Positions 25,430 to 33,712 of a stretch of DNA of 64,000 nucleotides are shown here, one piece after another. Location of the stretch: the NCBI RefSeq assembly GCF_900156455.1, contig NZ_FTNQ01000002.1:186001-250000 (forward strand), in the 5' to 3' direction. The position numbers were made by a program, and so were the translations under genes. The notes under the pieces were generated by a model. It worked only from the letters and a program-made list of their open reading frames with translations. It was not told the DNA's origin and ran no database searches. Every line of letters starts with the position of its first letter. Within the stretch, counting starts at the first letter, position 1. Source of the DNA: Microbacterium sp. RURRCA19A. Its GTDB lineage: Bacteria; Actinomycetota; Actinomycetes; Actinomycetales; Microbacteriaceae.

Positions 25430-26284
25430 ATGGATGCCATGGCCCGGGCCCGCGCGATCGAGCTGCTGGGCCGATTCAACGACGACATGACGCGCGCCGT
25501 CGACGAGGTCTTCGGCACGCACTGGGCGGAGATCGAGGAGATCATCGCGCTGGCGCTCGTGGCATCCGAACGCGCCGTGACGACCCGCCGGATCGCCGAC
25601 GTGAGCGGCCTCGGGCGACGCGCCGTCTCACGGCTGATCCTCCGACTGCAGGCGGAGGGCCTCGTCTCCACGAGACCCTCGGATGCCGACAAGCGTGCGG
25701 TCGAAGTCGTCCTCACCAATCGCGGCGAAGAGCTCTCGGATCGACTCCGTGTCGCGGTCACCGCCTTCCTCCGCGAGAGCCGCGGCATCGCCCGCGAGAT
25801 CAGCGCCGGTCTGGGCGGCGACGCTCCGCTGCCGCCCCCGGGGCCGCCGGCCGATGCGCTCGAGCTGCTCCTTCGCGTCTGCGCGTCGGGTGCCGCGCTC
25901 GTGAGCTACATGCCCCCGGCCGCGACGCGGGGAAAGCTCGCCGCCCGTCAGCGGGCGGCCCTGGTGATGATCGGCATGGGCGGCGGCATCCGCCCGACCG
26001 ACCTGTCGCAGCCCCTCGAGGTCTCGCCGGCGGGCGTGGTCTACATCGTCGACCAGCTCTGCGCGAAGGGGTTCGTCGAGCGCCGGCGTGGAACCGTGCC
26101 GGGCGATGGACGCGCCGTCGTTCTGGAAGCCACCCCCGAGGGCCTGCGGGCGATCGGGGCCGTGATGGACGGCGTCGAACAGGAGCGCGAGCGCCTCGTC
26201 GGCATCTTCGTCGATGTCGCGCACGGGGTTCCGCCCGCACGCCCGCACGACGCTTCCGCGACGCATACGCGCGCGACGACCTGA
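25430..26284 (+). CDS. Tandem MarR-type winged-helix regulator
   Basis: 284 residues. Two winged-helix segments are seen in one chain: about 35-105 (TTRRIADVSGLGRRAVSRLI, then LVSTRPSDADKRAVEVVLT) and about 175-260 (RPTDLSQPLEVSPAGVVYIV, then FVERRRGTVPGDGRAVVLEA). Both have the recognition helix followed by the D-R-wing typical of MarR proteins, which normally are single-domain dimers. A tandem chain could act as a covalent dimer. The ATG at 25430 has GAGGAGC upstream. It precedes a small operon with two palindromic operator-like repeats in the gap. Confidence 0.7.
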   Translation: MDAMARARAIELLGRFNDDMTRAVDEVFGTHWAEIEEIIALALVASERAVTTRRIADVSGLGRRAVSRLILRLQAEGLVSTRPSDADKRAVEVVLTNRGEELSDRLRVAVTAFLRESRGIAREISAGLGGDAPLPPPGPPADALELLLRVCASGAALVSYMPPAATRGKLAARQRAALVMIGMGGGIRPTDLSQPLEVSPAGVVYIVDQLCAKGFVERRRGTVPGDGRAVVLEATPEGLRAIGAVMDGVEQERERLVGIFVDVAHGVPPARPHDASATHTRATT

Positions 26285-26297
26285 GCCCCCTTGCATC

Positions 26298-26344
26298 GTT
26301 CAGGGATGTCCTGAAAGGCTGTTGTTCAGTGATGTCCTAAAAGG
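26298..26344. promoter_or_regulatory. Two tandem operator-like repeats before the PH-like/CPBP operon
   Basis: GTTCAGGGATGTCCTGAAAGG at 26298-26318 contains the palindrome TTCAGG-GATGT-CCTGAA. A second copy at 26324-26344 differs by two bases. The period is 26 bp. They lie 17-63 bp before the ATG at 26361 and directly after the tandem-MarR gene, so they are its likely binding sites. Confidence 0.65.
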
Positions 26345-26360
26345 ACGGAAGGGGCCAGTC

Positions 26361-26843
26361 ATGTCCAGAGAAGAGCACGCGCGCGAGGGCGCGCAGTCGG
26401 TCATCCCCGACGATCAGATCATCGACGTCGCCGTCGTCATGCCGCGGGGGTCGACGAAGTCCGGCCTCGTGGGCTCGATCATCGGCGTCAGCGCCGGAGG
26501 CAGCAACCAGACCGCGTGGGGCGTCGCGGGCGGCATGCTGGCACAGCGCGCCCACAGCGCGTCGCACGGGAGCTACCCCTCCATCGTCCTGGCGGTGTCC
26601 GAGTCAAAGCTCCACGTGCTCGGTCGGCAATCCACCGGCATCGTCGGCGGCTGGAAGAACCTGCACCCCGTCGCCCACATCGCGCGCGCCGACCTCGAGG
26701 TCCGCACGCGGCACAGCGGCACCGTCCGCGTGATCGAGCTCACGGACACGACCACCGGCACCACGCTCGAGTTCGAAGCCCAGACCATCGGCGGCCTCGG
26801 GCTCAACGAGCTCCTCGACGAACTCGGAAAGGACGCACACTGA
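26361..26843 (+). CDS. Small soluble protein of unknown function (PH-like fold possible)
   Basis: 160 residues with no membrane segment. The middle has a Gly/Ser-rich stretch (GSIIGVSAGGSNQ), then alternating beta-strand patterns (SIVLAVSESKLHVLG, VRVIELTDTTTGTTLEFEA) that resemble bacterial PH-domain-like proteins. I cannot name the family with certainty. Start ATG at 26361. Its stop overlaps the next start (TGATG), so it is the head of a three-gene translationally coupled set after the MarR operators. Confidence 0.6.
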   Translation: MSREEHAREGAQSVIPDDQIIDVAVVMPRGSTKSGLVGSIIGVSAGGSNQTAWGVAGGMLAQRAHSASHGSYPSIVLAVSESKLHVLGRQSTGIVGGWKNLHPVAHIARADLEVRTRHSGTVRVIELTDTTTGTTLEFEAQTIGGLGLNELLDELGKDAH

Positions 26844-27220
26844 TGGCCTACAACGACCGCCCGGGCGGAGTGACCCTCGTCGCCGTCCTCGCCTGGATCA
26901 CCGCCGTCCTCCAGATCGGCCTCTCGATCCTGATCCTGACCGGGGCCATCGCCCCGGCGGGCGTCTCCGTGCCGTCGGCATGGATCGGAATCGTCGTCGG
27001 GGTCATCACGCTCCTGGTGAGCTTCGGGCTCTTCGGCGCCAACCGGATCGCGCGCGTGATCGTCACGGCATCCCTCGGGCTCAGCATCCTGAGCTCCATC
27101 CTCCAAGCGGCGACCCACCAGGATGCGAACGTCCTCGTGGGCGCGATCATCACGATCGTCCTGGCCGGCATCGGCATCGCCCTGCTCTACACGGCTCGAG
27201 CGAACCGATTCTTCGCGTGA
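26843..27220 (+). CDS. Small integral membrane protein
   Basis: 125 residues with four hydrophobic segments (about 9-33, 45-65, 70-88 and 95-115), including VTLVAVLAWITAVLQIGLSI and NVLVGAIITIVLAGIGIALL. There is no recognised catalytic motif. Short four-helix proteins of this kind are common in actinobacteria and have no assigned role. Its start overlaps the preceding stop and its own stop overlaps the CPBP start, so its product is probably needed at a fixed ratio to both neighbours. Confidence 0.65.
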   Translation: MAYNDRPGGVTLVAVLAWITAVLQIGLSILILTGAIAPAGVSVPSAWIGIVVGVITLLVSFGLFGANRIARVIVTASLGLSILSSILQAATHQDANVLVGAIITIVLAGIGIALLYTARANRFFA

Positions 27221-28104
27221 GCGCGACCCCGCCCGGCGATCGCGAGCCCCTCGGCACGAACGGCTGGCAGCGATTCTGGAACCGCGGCGGATGGTGGCGC
27301 GCCGTCCTGATGGCGGCGATCTACATCGCGCTGTACAACCTCGTCGGCCTCGCGTTGCGTCCGGTCCTCGGCGGCCTCGTGCAGGGTGACGACATTTTCG
27401 CCACGCCCTGGGGAGCCTTCATCTCCATCGGGGTGCAGCCGCTCTTCGGCTCGATCATCCTGGTGATCATCGCGGCCAGCATCGGGTGGCTTCCGCGCCC
27501 GCTGTTCGGACGTCAGCCGGTCGGACGCAAGTGGTGGTTCTGGCTCGGGCCGATCCTCATCCTCGTGCCGATCGTGTTCCACTTCTTCGGCATCGAGTAC
27601 GGCCGGTACGGGGCGGCGGTCGTCGTCTCGGTCCTGATCGCCGGGCTGTTCGTCGGGTTCTCGGAGGAGATCCTCACCCGCGGCATGGGCGTCACGATGC
27701 TCCGACGCCACGGGTACCGCGAGTGGGCGGTCATGACCCTCTCCTCGCTCATCTTCGCGCTGCTGCACCTGTCGAACCTGTTCACGGGTCAGAGCTTCGC
27801 GATCGTGGGACCGACGGTCGTCTACACCTTCGCCTTCGGTATCTGCATGTACGCGACGCTGCGCGTCGGCGGTTCGCTCATCTGGCCGATCGTCCTGCAC
27901 GCGCTGACCGACCCGACGACGATCCTGGCCTCGGGCGGCATCGACGACGGCACGAACGCCTCGGTCAACACCGCCAACCTGGTGGCCACCGCGGGCACGT
28001 TCGCCTACGTTGCGTGGGCCGTCGTCCTGCTCATCGTGACGCGGGGCGATGCCCACGGCCGCGCCGACGCCGACGAACCGGCCCGCATCCGCGTCGCCGA
28101 CTGA
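27217..28104 (+). CDS. CPBP-family intramembrane metalloprotease
   Basis: 295 residues, GTG start at 27217 overlapping the previous stop. Several membrane helices. Motif 1, GFSEEILTRGMG (Glu-Glu-x3-Arg), and a later His in FALLHLSNLF, plus LHALTD near the end, form the CPBP (CaaX protease and bacteriocin-processing, formerly Abi) site. Members cleave membrane substrates, process peptides or give immunity to bacteriocins. No bacteriocin gene is visible here. Whether the small membrane protein upstream is its substrate is an open idea. Confidence 0.82.
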   Translation: MSATPPGDREPLGTNGWQRFWNRGGWWRAVLMAAIYIALYNLVGLALRPVLGGLVQGDDIFATPWGAFISIGVQPLFGSIILVIIAASIGWLPRPLFGRQPVGRKWWFWLGPILILVPIVFHFFGIEYGRYGAAVVVSVLIAGLFVGFSEEILTRGMGVTMLRRHGYREWAVMTLSSLIFALLHLSNLFTGQSFAIVGPTVVYTFAFGICMYATLRVGGSLIWPIVLHALTDPTTILASGGIDDGTNASVNTANLVATAGTFAYVAWAVVLLIVTRGDAHGRADADEPARIRVAD

Positions 28105-28168
28105 ACCGGCATCCGGGTCGAGGGCGCGGAGGGTGCGGGCCGCACCGGGACTCCCGGGATCACCGGGG

Positions 28169-28230
28169 CTGCATCTACCTGACGAGCCCACTGCACGCTG
28201 CAGTGGGGTCGTCATGCGGGTGCAGTCTCG
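28169..28230. repeat. Long imperfect hairpin, CTGCA family, copy 1
   Basis: 27-bp arms at 28169-28195 and 28199-28225 with a 3-nt loop and 22 of 27 positions paired. The element closes with GTGCAGTCTCG, as does the related copy at 40865-40931. It occupies the 209-bp gap between the CPBP and PLD-N genes. Confidence 0.75.
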
Positions 28231-28313
28231 GCATCCCGCGTTCTCGGCGGCGCGGGGCGGCTCACGCCACGGAAACCTTGCCGCCTGCCGATGCCTCCGG
28301 CAGGGTGGATGCC

Positions 28314-28673
28314 ATGCCGATCCTCGCCGTACTCACCCTCGCCGTGATGGTGGTCGCGCTGATCGACGCCATCACCCGCCGCGACGACCAGGTCAAGCAC
28401 CTGCCGAAGTTCGCGTGGGTGTTCTTCATCGTGCTGCTGCCGCTGATCGGGTCGATCCTGTGGTTCGCGATCGGTCGCGAGTGGGAGCAGCGGCGCGAGC
28501 CGCTGACGTTCGGCGACCCCCGGCAGTGGCAACGGGACGCCGAGCCGGCACCGGCCGCCCCGAGCGCGCGCACGACCGAGCAGCAGATCGCCGACCTCGA
28601 GCGCGAGATGTATCTGGCGGATCTCGAGGAGCAGGTGCGTCGCCGTCGCGCCGAGGGCGACGCGTCGAACTGA
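28314..28673 (+). CDS. Small membrane protein with phospholipase D nuclease N-terminal domain
   Basis: 119 residues. Two helices (MPILAVLTLAVMVVALIDAI and FAWVFFIVLLPLIGSILWFA) separated by RRDDQVKHLPK match PLDc_N (PF13396), a module otherwise found at the N-terminus of cardiolipin synthases. There is no HKD nuclease motif, so it is not an enzyme. The C-terminal half is charged and probably coiled (EQQIADLEREMYLADLEEQ). The ATG at 28314 is used. Function unknown. Confidence 0.8.
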   Translation: MPILAVLTLAVMVVALIDAITRRDDQVKHLPKFAWVFFIVLLPLIGSILWFAIGREWEQRREPLTFGDPRQWQRDAEPAPAAPSARTTEQQIADLEREMYLADLEEQVRRRRAEGDASN

Positions 28674-28691
28674 CGGCGCGCCCGCTGACCG

Positions 28692-28753
28692 GTCGAGTGT
28701 CCAGAACACGCCGCCGGGAAGACCGCCCGTACGGCGTTTCTCGGACGCTCGTC
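28692..28753. repeat. Dispersed palindromic repeat, copy 6 (degenerate, subtype A)
   Basis: Left arm GAGTGTCCAGAACACGCCG (28695-28713) and right arm CGGCGTTTCTCGGACGCTC (28732-28750) with several mismatches and an 18-nt centre. It lies between the convergent PLD-N and arfB genes. Confidence 0.75.
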
Positions 28754-28766
28754 GACGCGGTCGGCG

Positions 28767-29204
28767 TCAGTCGGCAGGCCGCTGCCGCAGGCGCTTCACG
28801 TCGGTCCGGCGCTGCTTCGCCTGCAGACGCCGCTCCTTCGATCCGCGGGTCGGCCGGGTCGCACGACGCGGGGGCGCGGGCGGACGCACGGCCTCGGCCA
28901 CCAGCGCGGCGAGACGGGCGCGCGCGGCGTCGCGGTTGCGCAGCTGGTTGCGGTGCTCCGACGCGGCGATGGCCAACACCCCGTCGACGAGCCGGCTCTC
29001 CAGACGATCCATGACCCGCTCGCGCTGCACCCGCGACAGCACGGCCGAGCGCGCGGCATCCCAGATCAGCTCCACGCGGGAATCGGCGGTGTTCACGCCC
29101 TGACCGCCCGGGCCGGACGAGCGTGAGAACCGCCACGACAGTTCCGCCGCCGGGATCACCAGGCTCGCGCTGACGCGCACGTCGGATCCGGCGGAGGAAG
29201 GCAT
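28767..29204 (-). CDS. arfB: Peptidyl-tRNA hydrolase ArfB (ribosome rescue)
   Basis: 145 residues. The catalytic motif SSGPGGQGVNTADSRVEL carries GGQ at about 31-33, as in class I release factors, and the protein ends in a basic Arg/Lys-rich tail (GSKERRLQAKQRRTDVKRLR) that threads into the empty mRNA channel. This pair defines ArfB/YaeJ, which frees stalled ribosomes lacking a stop codon. The start is the ATG at 29204. It is a single gene, convergent with PLD-N. Confidence 0.93.
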   Translation of the reverse strand: MPSSAGSDVRVSASLVIPAAELSWRFSRSSGPGGQGVNTADSRVELIWDAARSAVLSRVQRERVMDRLESRLVDGVLAIAASEHRNQLRNRDAARARLAALVAEAVRPPAPPRRATRPTRGSKERRLQAKQRRTDVKRLRQRPAD

Positions 29205-29232
29205 GGCTCCATCATGCGCGGTCTCCGCAGAT

Positions 29233-29988
29233 TCAGGAGCGCCGGAACAGCGCCACCGCGGCCACCCACGCGACCGCGAGGATCCCCGCACACCAGGCCA
29301 GTGCGATCCACACGCTCGCGCCGACGGGCTGCTGCGCGAGCAGCGCGCGGATGGCATCCACGAGGGACGTCACGGGCTGGTTCTCGGCGAACCAGCGCAC
29401 CGGACCCGGCATGGTGTCGGTCGGCGCGAACGCCGAACTGACGAACGGCAGGAAGATGAGCGGGTAGCTGAAGGCGCTCGCGCCGTCGATGGTCTTCGCC
29501 GCGAGCCCGGCGACGACCGCCACCCACGTGAGGGTGAGCGTGTAGGCCATCAGGATGCCGACCACGCCGAGCCACTCCCCGACCGAGGCGCCCGAGCGGA
29601 AGCCCACGAGCAGCGCCACCCCGACGACCAGCGCGAGCGACACCGCGTTGGCCAGCAGCGAAGTGAGGACGTGGCCCCACAGGACGCTCGCCGGCGCGAT
29701 CGGCATCGACCGGAGGCGGTCCACGATCCCGCCGCGGACGTCCAGGAAGACCCGGTACGCGGTGTACGCGATTCCGGATGCCACGGTGATGAGCAGGATG
29801 CCGGGCAGCAGGAAGTCCACGTACGCGGTGCCGCCGGTGTCGACGGCACCGCCCAGGACGAAGACGAACAGCAGCATGATGGCCACCGGCATGACGGCGG
29901 TCGTGACGATCGTGTCGGGGCTGCGGAGGATGTGCCGCAGCGAGCGGCCGGTGAGGACCGCAGTGTCCGAAAGCGCGTGCGTGGTCAT
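29233..29988 (-). CDS. ABC-2 type transporter permease
   Basis: 251 residues with six membrane helices. GSVRDLRSMPI-type segment (GGIVDRLRSMPIAPASVLWG) after the second helix is typical of DrrB/ABC-2 exporters. The start overlaps the stop of the ATPase gene (ATGA), so they are coupled. With the ATPase it forms a drug or lipid exporter. The operon is headed by a PadR regulator, which often responds to toxic compounds, so a resistance role is likely. Substrate unknown. Confidence 0.9.
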   Translation of the reverse strand: MTTHALSDTAVLTGRSLRHILRSPDTIVTTAVMPVAIMLLFVFVLGGAVDTGGTAYVDFLLPGILLITVASGIAYTAYRVFLDVRGGIVDRLRSMPIAPASVLWGHVLTSLLANAVSLALVVGVALLVGFRSGASVGEWLGVVGILMAYTLTLTWVAVVAGLAAKTIDGASAFSYPLIFLPFVSSAFAPTDTMPGPVRWFAENQPVTSLVDAIRALLAQQPVGASVWIALAWCAGILAVAWVAAVALFRRS

Positions 29989-30773
29989 GATTCCTCCGTG
30001 TCGATCGGGTCGGTCGCGCCGACGATGGCGAGGAAGATCTCCTCGAGGGTCGGCTGCTTCTCCACGTACTCGACGGTCGTCGGCGGGAACAGGGCCCGGA
30101 GCTCGGCGAGCGTCCCCTCCGCGATGATGCGTCCACCGTGGAGGATCGCGATGCGGTCGGCCAGGTGCTCGGCTTCGTCGAGGTACTGGGTCGTGAGCAG
30201 CACGGTGGTGCCCGACGCGGCGAGCGAGCGCACGGCATCCCACACCTCCCGGCGGGCCTGCGGGTCGAGTCCCGTCGTCGGCTCGTCCAGGAAGATCACG
30301 GCGGGCTCGCCGACGAGGCTCATCGCGATGTCGAGGCGTCGGCGCATGCCGCCGGAATACGTGGATGCCGCGCGGCCGGCGGCATCCGTCAGCGAGAACC
30401 GCGCGAGGAGCTCGTCGGCGACACGCGTCGGGTCGGGCACGTGTCGCAGGCGGGCGACGAGCGTGAGGTTCTCGCGGCCGGTGAGGACCTCGTCGACGGC
30501 GGCGAACTGGCCCGTCAGACTGATGGACGCCCGGACGCGCGCGGCCTGGGTGGCCACGTCGGCTCCGTCGACCGTCGCAGTCCCGCGGTCGGCGCGCAGC
30601 AGGGTCGACAGGATGCGGACGGCGGTCGTCTTCCCGGCGCCGTTGGCGCCGAGGAGGGCGACGACGGTGCCGCGCTCGACGTCGAGGTCGAGGCCGTCGA
30701 GCACCTTGACGTCGCCGTAGGACTTGGTGAGGTTCCGGACGCGGACGGCGGGACCGGTATCGGTGATGGGCAT
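29985..30773 (-). CDS. ABC transporter ATP-binding protein, DrrA type
   Basis: 262 residues. Walker A LLGANGAGKTTAVRIL (about 39-54), signature YSGGMRRRLDIAMSL, Walker B VIFLDEPTTGLDPQ and the H-loop region are all present. The C-terminal extension with VEYVEKQPTLEEIFLAIVG is characteristic of the daunorubicin-resistance (DrrA) group. The ATG at 30773 is preferred to one 15 codons upstream because AAGAAC precedes it closely and homologues begin there. It pairs with the downstream permease. Confidence 0.92.
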   Translation of the reverse strand: MPITDTGPAVRVRNLTKSYGDVKVLDGLDLDVERGTVVALLGANGAGKTTAVRILSTLLRADRGTATVDGADVATQAARVRASISLTGQFAAVDEVLTGRENLTLVARLRHVPDPTRVADELLARFSLTDAAGRAASTYSGGMRRRLDIAMSLVGEPAVIFLDEPTTGLDPQARREVWDAVRSLAASGTTVLLTTQYLDEAEHLADRIAILHGGRIIAEGTLAELRALFPPTTVEYVEKQPTLEEIFLAIVGATDPIDTEES

Positions 30774-30860
30774 GTTCTTCCTCTCGCGGTGGTCCGGCCG
30801 GAGGGCGCACGAAGCCATCGCCTCCGGCCAGCCGGGTCCGGAGGGCGTGTGCGAGCGGGA

Positions 30861-31220
30861 TCAGCCCTGGGTGCGGGCCGCCTCGTCGATGGCGCGGGCG
30901 AGACGTGCGCGCTCGCGCCCGATCCAGCTGCCGTCGCCGTAGTTCGCCATGAACTCCTCGGCGAACGCCGACGGTTCGGTACCCGTCAGGTCGCGGATGG
31001 GCGTCCCCGCGGCGGCGGCCTGCTCGAGCAGATCGGCGAGGTCGGTCACCATGCGGATGAGGGCGTTGCTGTCGTCCGTCGGCCCGAGGTTGAGCACGTA
31101 CCGCTCGAGGGCGCGGCCCGCCTGCCGGTAGGGGGCGGGGAGGGCGTCCAGGCGGCGCCGGTACTCGCGCCACTGCTTCTTGGCGCCCAGGTCGCCGATG
31201 ATCTTCTCGTACCAGGCCAT
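30861..31220 (-). CDS. DUF1048-family protein
   Basis: 119 residues, soluble and helical. MAWYEKIIGDLGAKKQWREY and LPAPYRQAGRALERY are typical of DUF1048, a family nearly always found next to PadR regulators and ABC-2 exporters. Its biochemical role is not known. One base separates it from the PadR stop, and an 87-bp gap follows before the ATPase gene, so all four genes are probably one operon. Confidence 0.85.
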   Translation of the reverse strand: MAWYEKIIGDLGAKKQWREYRRRLDALPAPYRQAGRALERYVLNLGPTDDSNALIRMVTDLADLLEQAAAAGTPIRDLTGTEPSAFAEEFMANYGDGSWIGRERARLARAIDEAARTQG

Positions 31221-31221
31221 G

Positions 31222-31551
31222 TCATTTCCCTTCGTCGCGGAGATGCTCGAGCCGATCGGCGAGCACACCCCAGGTGGTCCAGAATTCGGCGAGCTGCGCC
31301 CGCCCCGTGTCGTTGAGGGTGAAGACCTTGCGCGGCGGCCCCTTCTCGGATGCCACCTTCTCGACGTCGACGAGGTCCCGCTGCTCGATGCGGACGAGGA
31401 TCGCGTACACCGTGCCCTCCGCGAGGTCGGTGAAGCCGCGGTCGCGGAGGTCGGCGGTGATCTCGTACCCGTAGGCCGGTCGCCGCGCCAGGACGGCGAG
31501 GACGACGCCCTCGAGCACTCCCTTGAGCATCTCGGTGTCGTGTCTGCCCAT
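31222..31551 (-). CDS. PadR-family transcriptional regulator
   Basis: 109 residues. The winged helix reads VVLAVLARRPAYGYEITADL, then FTDLAEGTVYAILVRIEQRDLV and PRKVFTLNDTGRAQL, the standard PadR pattern with a short C-terminal dimerisation helix. It heads an operon with DUF1048 and an ABC exporter. A palindrome, CTGAGTAC-TG-GTACTTAG, lies 40-57 bp upstream and is the likely autoregulatory operator. Confidence 0.92.
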   Translation of the reverse strand: MGRHDTEMLKGVLEGVVLAVLARRPAYGYEITADLRDRGFTDLAEGTVYAILVRIEQRDLVDVEKVASEKGPPRKVFTLNDTGRAQLAEFWTTWGVLADRLEHLRDEGK

Positions 31552-31590
31552 GCGGTACTCCTCACCATTGACTACCGCTACAAAGTAACA

Positions 31591-31608
31591 CTGAGTACTG
31601 GTACTTAG
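31591..31608. promoter_or_regulatory. Probable PadR operator
   Basis: CTGAGTACTGGTACTTAG, with 8-bp arms and one mismatch around TG. It contains the AGTAC/GTACT core common in PadR-type sites and sits in AT-richer DNA just upstream of the padR start. Confidence 0.6.
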
Positions 31609-31780
31609 CAAGAGCGAGTAGCACCCGCGTAAGCGCCCCGTATGCGTCCGCGGACGGGCCGTAGGGAAAGCGTTAGGGCCGCACGAACGCGGCGCGGGGA
31701 GGAGTTGCATCGACACACGTGCCGCTGTGCGGTGCCCGCGCCACAGCAGTCGCGCGGAAGAACCCGAACCTGGAGTCATC

Positions 31781-31951
31781 GTGCTCGATGTCGTCTACCT
31801 CGTCGCGATCCTGGCGCTCTTCGCGCTGGTCGCGCTCATCGCGCAGGGGGTCGAGAAGCTGGGCCCGCAGCCCGGCGCTCCCTCCGCGCGCACCCCCGGA
31901 CGCGGCGCACAGCCGCCGGCCGCCCCCGGACGAGGGGGCGACTCGGCATGA
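31781..31951 (+). CDS. Small membrane protein at the head of the kdp operon
   Basis: 56 residues: one hydrophobic helix ([20 protein letters not shown], about 4-23) and a disordered Pro/Gly/Ala-rich tail. GTG start at 31781 after a GGAG-like site. Its stop overlaps the kdpF start (ATGA), so it belongs to the operon. It resembles KdpF in being a single short helix but lacks the KdpF HPEKF end. I do not know a named family. It may be a second accessory subunit of the Kdp complex. Confidence 0.6.
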   Translation: MLDVVYLVAILALFALVALIAQGVEKLGPQPGAPSARTPGRGAQPPAAPGRGGDSA

Positions 31952-32028
31952 GCATCCTCGCCGCCGTCCTCGCGATCGCCGCCGTGGTCTACCTCGTGAT
32001 CGCGCTCGTGCACCCGGAGAAGTTCTGA
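31948..32028 (+). CDS. kdpF: KdpF, stabilising subunit of the potassium-transporting ATPase
   Basis: 26 residues, one helix with the ending LVHPEKF that is typical of KdpF. It overlaps the previous stop by four bases and its own stop overlaps the kdpA start (TGATG). It binds lipid-side surfaces of KdpA and stabilises the KdpFABC complex. Too short for routine gene callers but supported by position and sequence. Confidence 0.88.
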   Translation: MSILAAVLAIAAVVYLVIALVHPEKF

Positions 32029-33710
32029 TGGATGCCGGAATGATCTGGTCCATCGTCCTGACCAGCCTCACGCTCATCGTCGCCCTGGGCTTGGCCTACC
32101 GTCCCCTCGGCGACTACATCGCCCGCATCTACACCGGCCAGCGCGATCTGGCCGTCGAACGGGTCACCTACCGGGCCATCGGCGTCGACCCCCGCGGCGC
32201 GCAGACGTGGCAGGCCTACCTGCGGTCGGTGCTGCTGTTCTCGGCCGTCGGCGTGGTCTTCGTCTACGCGATCATGCGCCTACAGGCGGTGCTGCCGTTC
32301 TCGCTCGGCCTCGAATCCCCCGGGGAAGCCCTGTCGTTCAACACCGCGGTGTCGTTCGTGACCAACACGAACTGGCAGTCGTACTCGGGCGAGACGACGC
32401 TCGGCTACACGGTGCAGTTCGCCGCGCTCACGGTGCAGAACTTCGTCTCCGCCGCGGTCGGCATCGCCGTCGCGGTGACCCTGGTCCGCGGCTTCGCGTA
32501 CCGCCGCAGCGGCGTCATCGGCAACTTCTGGGTCGACCTCGTCCGCGGCACCTACCGGCTGCTGCTGCCCTTCTCGATCGTGGCCGCGGTGGTCCTCCTC
32601 GCCGGCGGCGTGATCCAGAACCTGAGCGGATTCACGGATGCCACGACCCTCGCGGGCGCGGCCCAGTCGATCCCCGGCGGGCCGGTGGCATCCCAGGAGG
32701 CGATCAAGCTCCTCGGCACCAACGGCGGCGGGTTCTTCAACGTCAACTCGGCGCACCCGTTCGAGAACCCCGCGCCCTGGACGAACCTGTTCGAGATCTT
32801 CCTGATGCTCGTGATCCCCTTCTCGCTTCCCCGCGCGTTCGGCCGCATCGTCGGCGACGACCGCCAGGGCTACACGATCCTCGGGGTCATGGCCGCGATC
32901 TTCGTGGCATCCGCGGCCCTCCTCACGTGGGCCGAGCTCGCCGGTGCGGGCACCGCCCCGCAGCTCGCGGGCGGTGCAATGGAGGGCAAGGAGGTGCGAT
33001 TCGGCATCTTCGGCTCGACTCTGTTCGGCACGACGAGCACGCTCACCTCCACCGGTGCGGTCAACTCGATGCACGACAGCTACACCGCGCTCGGCGGCAT
33101 GATGCCGATGATCAACATGATGCTCGGCGAGATCGCGCCCGGCGGCGTCGGTTCGGGCCTGTACGGCATGCTGATCCTCGCCGTGATCGCGGTGTTCGTC
33201 GGCGGCCTGCTCATCGGCCGGACGCCCGAGTACCTCGGCAAGAAGATCGGGCCGCGCGAGATCAAGCTCGCGAGCCTGTACATCCTCGTCACGCCGACGC
33301 TCGTGCTGGCCGGCACCGCCCTGAGCTTCGCGATCCCCGGCATCCGCGACGATGTCGAGTCGACGTCGATCTGGAACCCGGGCGTCCACGGCCTGAGCGA
33401 AGTGCTCTACGCCTTCACGTCGGCGGCGAACAACAACGGTTCGGCGTTCGCGGGACTCACCGCGAACACCCCGTGGTTCAACACCGCGCTGGGCGTCGCG
33501 ATGCTCCTCGGACGCTTCCTGCCGATCGTGTTCGTGCTGGCCCTGGCCGGTTCGCTCGCGGCCCAGGATGCCGTGCCCGCCACCGCCGGAACCCTGCCGA
33601 CGCACCGCCCGCAGTTCGCCGGCCTCCTCGCCGGTGTCGCGGTGATCGTCACCGCCCTCACCTACTTCCCGGTCCTCACCTTGGGACCCCTGGCCGAAGG
33701 ACTCGTCTGA
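32028..33710 (+). CDS. kdpA: KdpA, potassium channel-like subunit of KdpFABC
   Basis: 560 residues, ten helices. Selectivity-filter-like loops are seen at [52 protein letters not shown] and [12 protein letters not shown], the four degenerate pore loops of the SKT superfamily. It binds K+ and passes it toward KdpB at the cost of ATP. It starts at ATG 32028, coupled to kdpF. Together with KimA the cell has two K+ uptake routes in this window. Confidence 0.97.
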   Translation: MDAGMIWSIVLTSLTLIVALGLAYRPLGDYIARIYTGQRDLAVERVTYRAIGVDPRGAQTWQAYLRSVLLFSAVGVVFVYAIMRLQAVLPFSLGLESPGEALSFNTAVSFVTNTNWQSYSGETTLGYTVQFAALTVQNFVSAAVGIAVAVTLVRGFAYRRSGVIGNFWVDLVRGTYRLLLPFSIVAAVVLLAGGVIQNLSGFTDATTLAGAAQSIPGGPVASQEAIKLLGTNGGGFFNVNSAHPFENPAPWTNLFEIFLMLVIPFSLPRAFGRIVGDDRQGYTILGVMAAIFVASAALLTWAELAGAGTAPQLAGGAMEGKEVRFGIFGSTLFGTTSTLTSTGAVNSMHDSYTALGGMMPMINMMLGEIAPGGVGSGLYGMLILAVIAVFVGGLLIGRTPEYLGKKIGPREIKLASLYILVTPTLVLAGTALSFAIPGIRDDVESTSIWNPGVHGLSEVLYAFTSAANNNGSAFAGLTANTPWFNTALGVAMLLGRFLPIVFVLALAGSLAAQDAVPATAGTLPTHRPQFAGLLAGVAVIVTALTYFPVLTLGPLAEGLV

Positions 33711-33712
33711 CC

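Noticed and set aside
31620..31780. c-di-AMP (ydaO-type) riboswitch upstream of kdp
   Set aside because: An ACCCGAACC stretch caught the eye, but the other conserved parts of the ydaO fold could not be found. A covariance search would be needed to reopen this.
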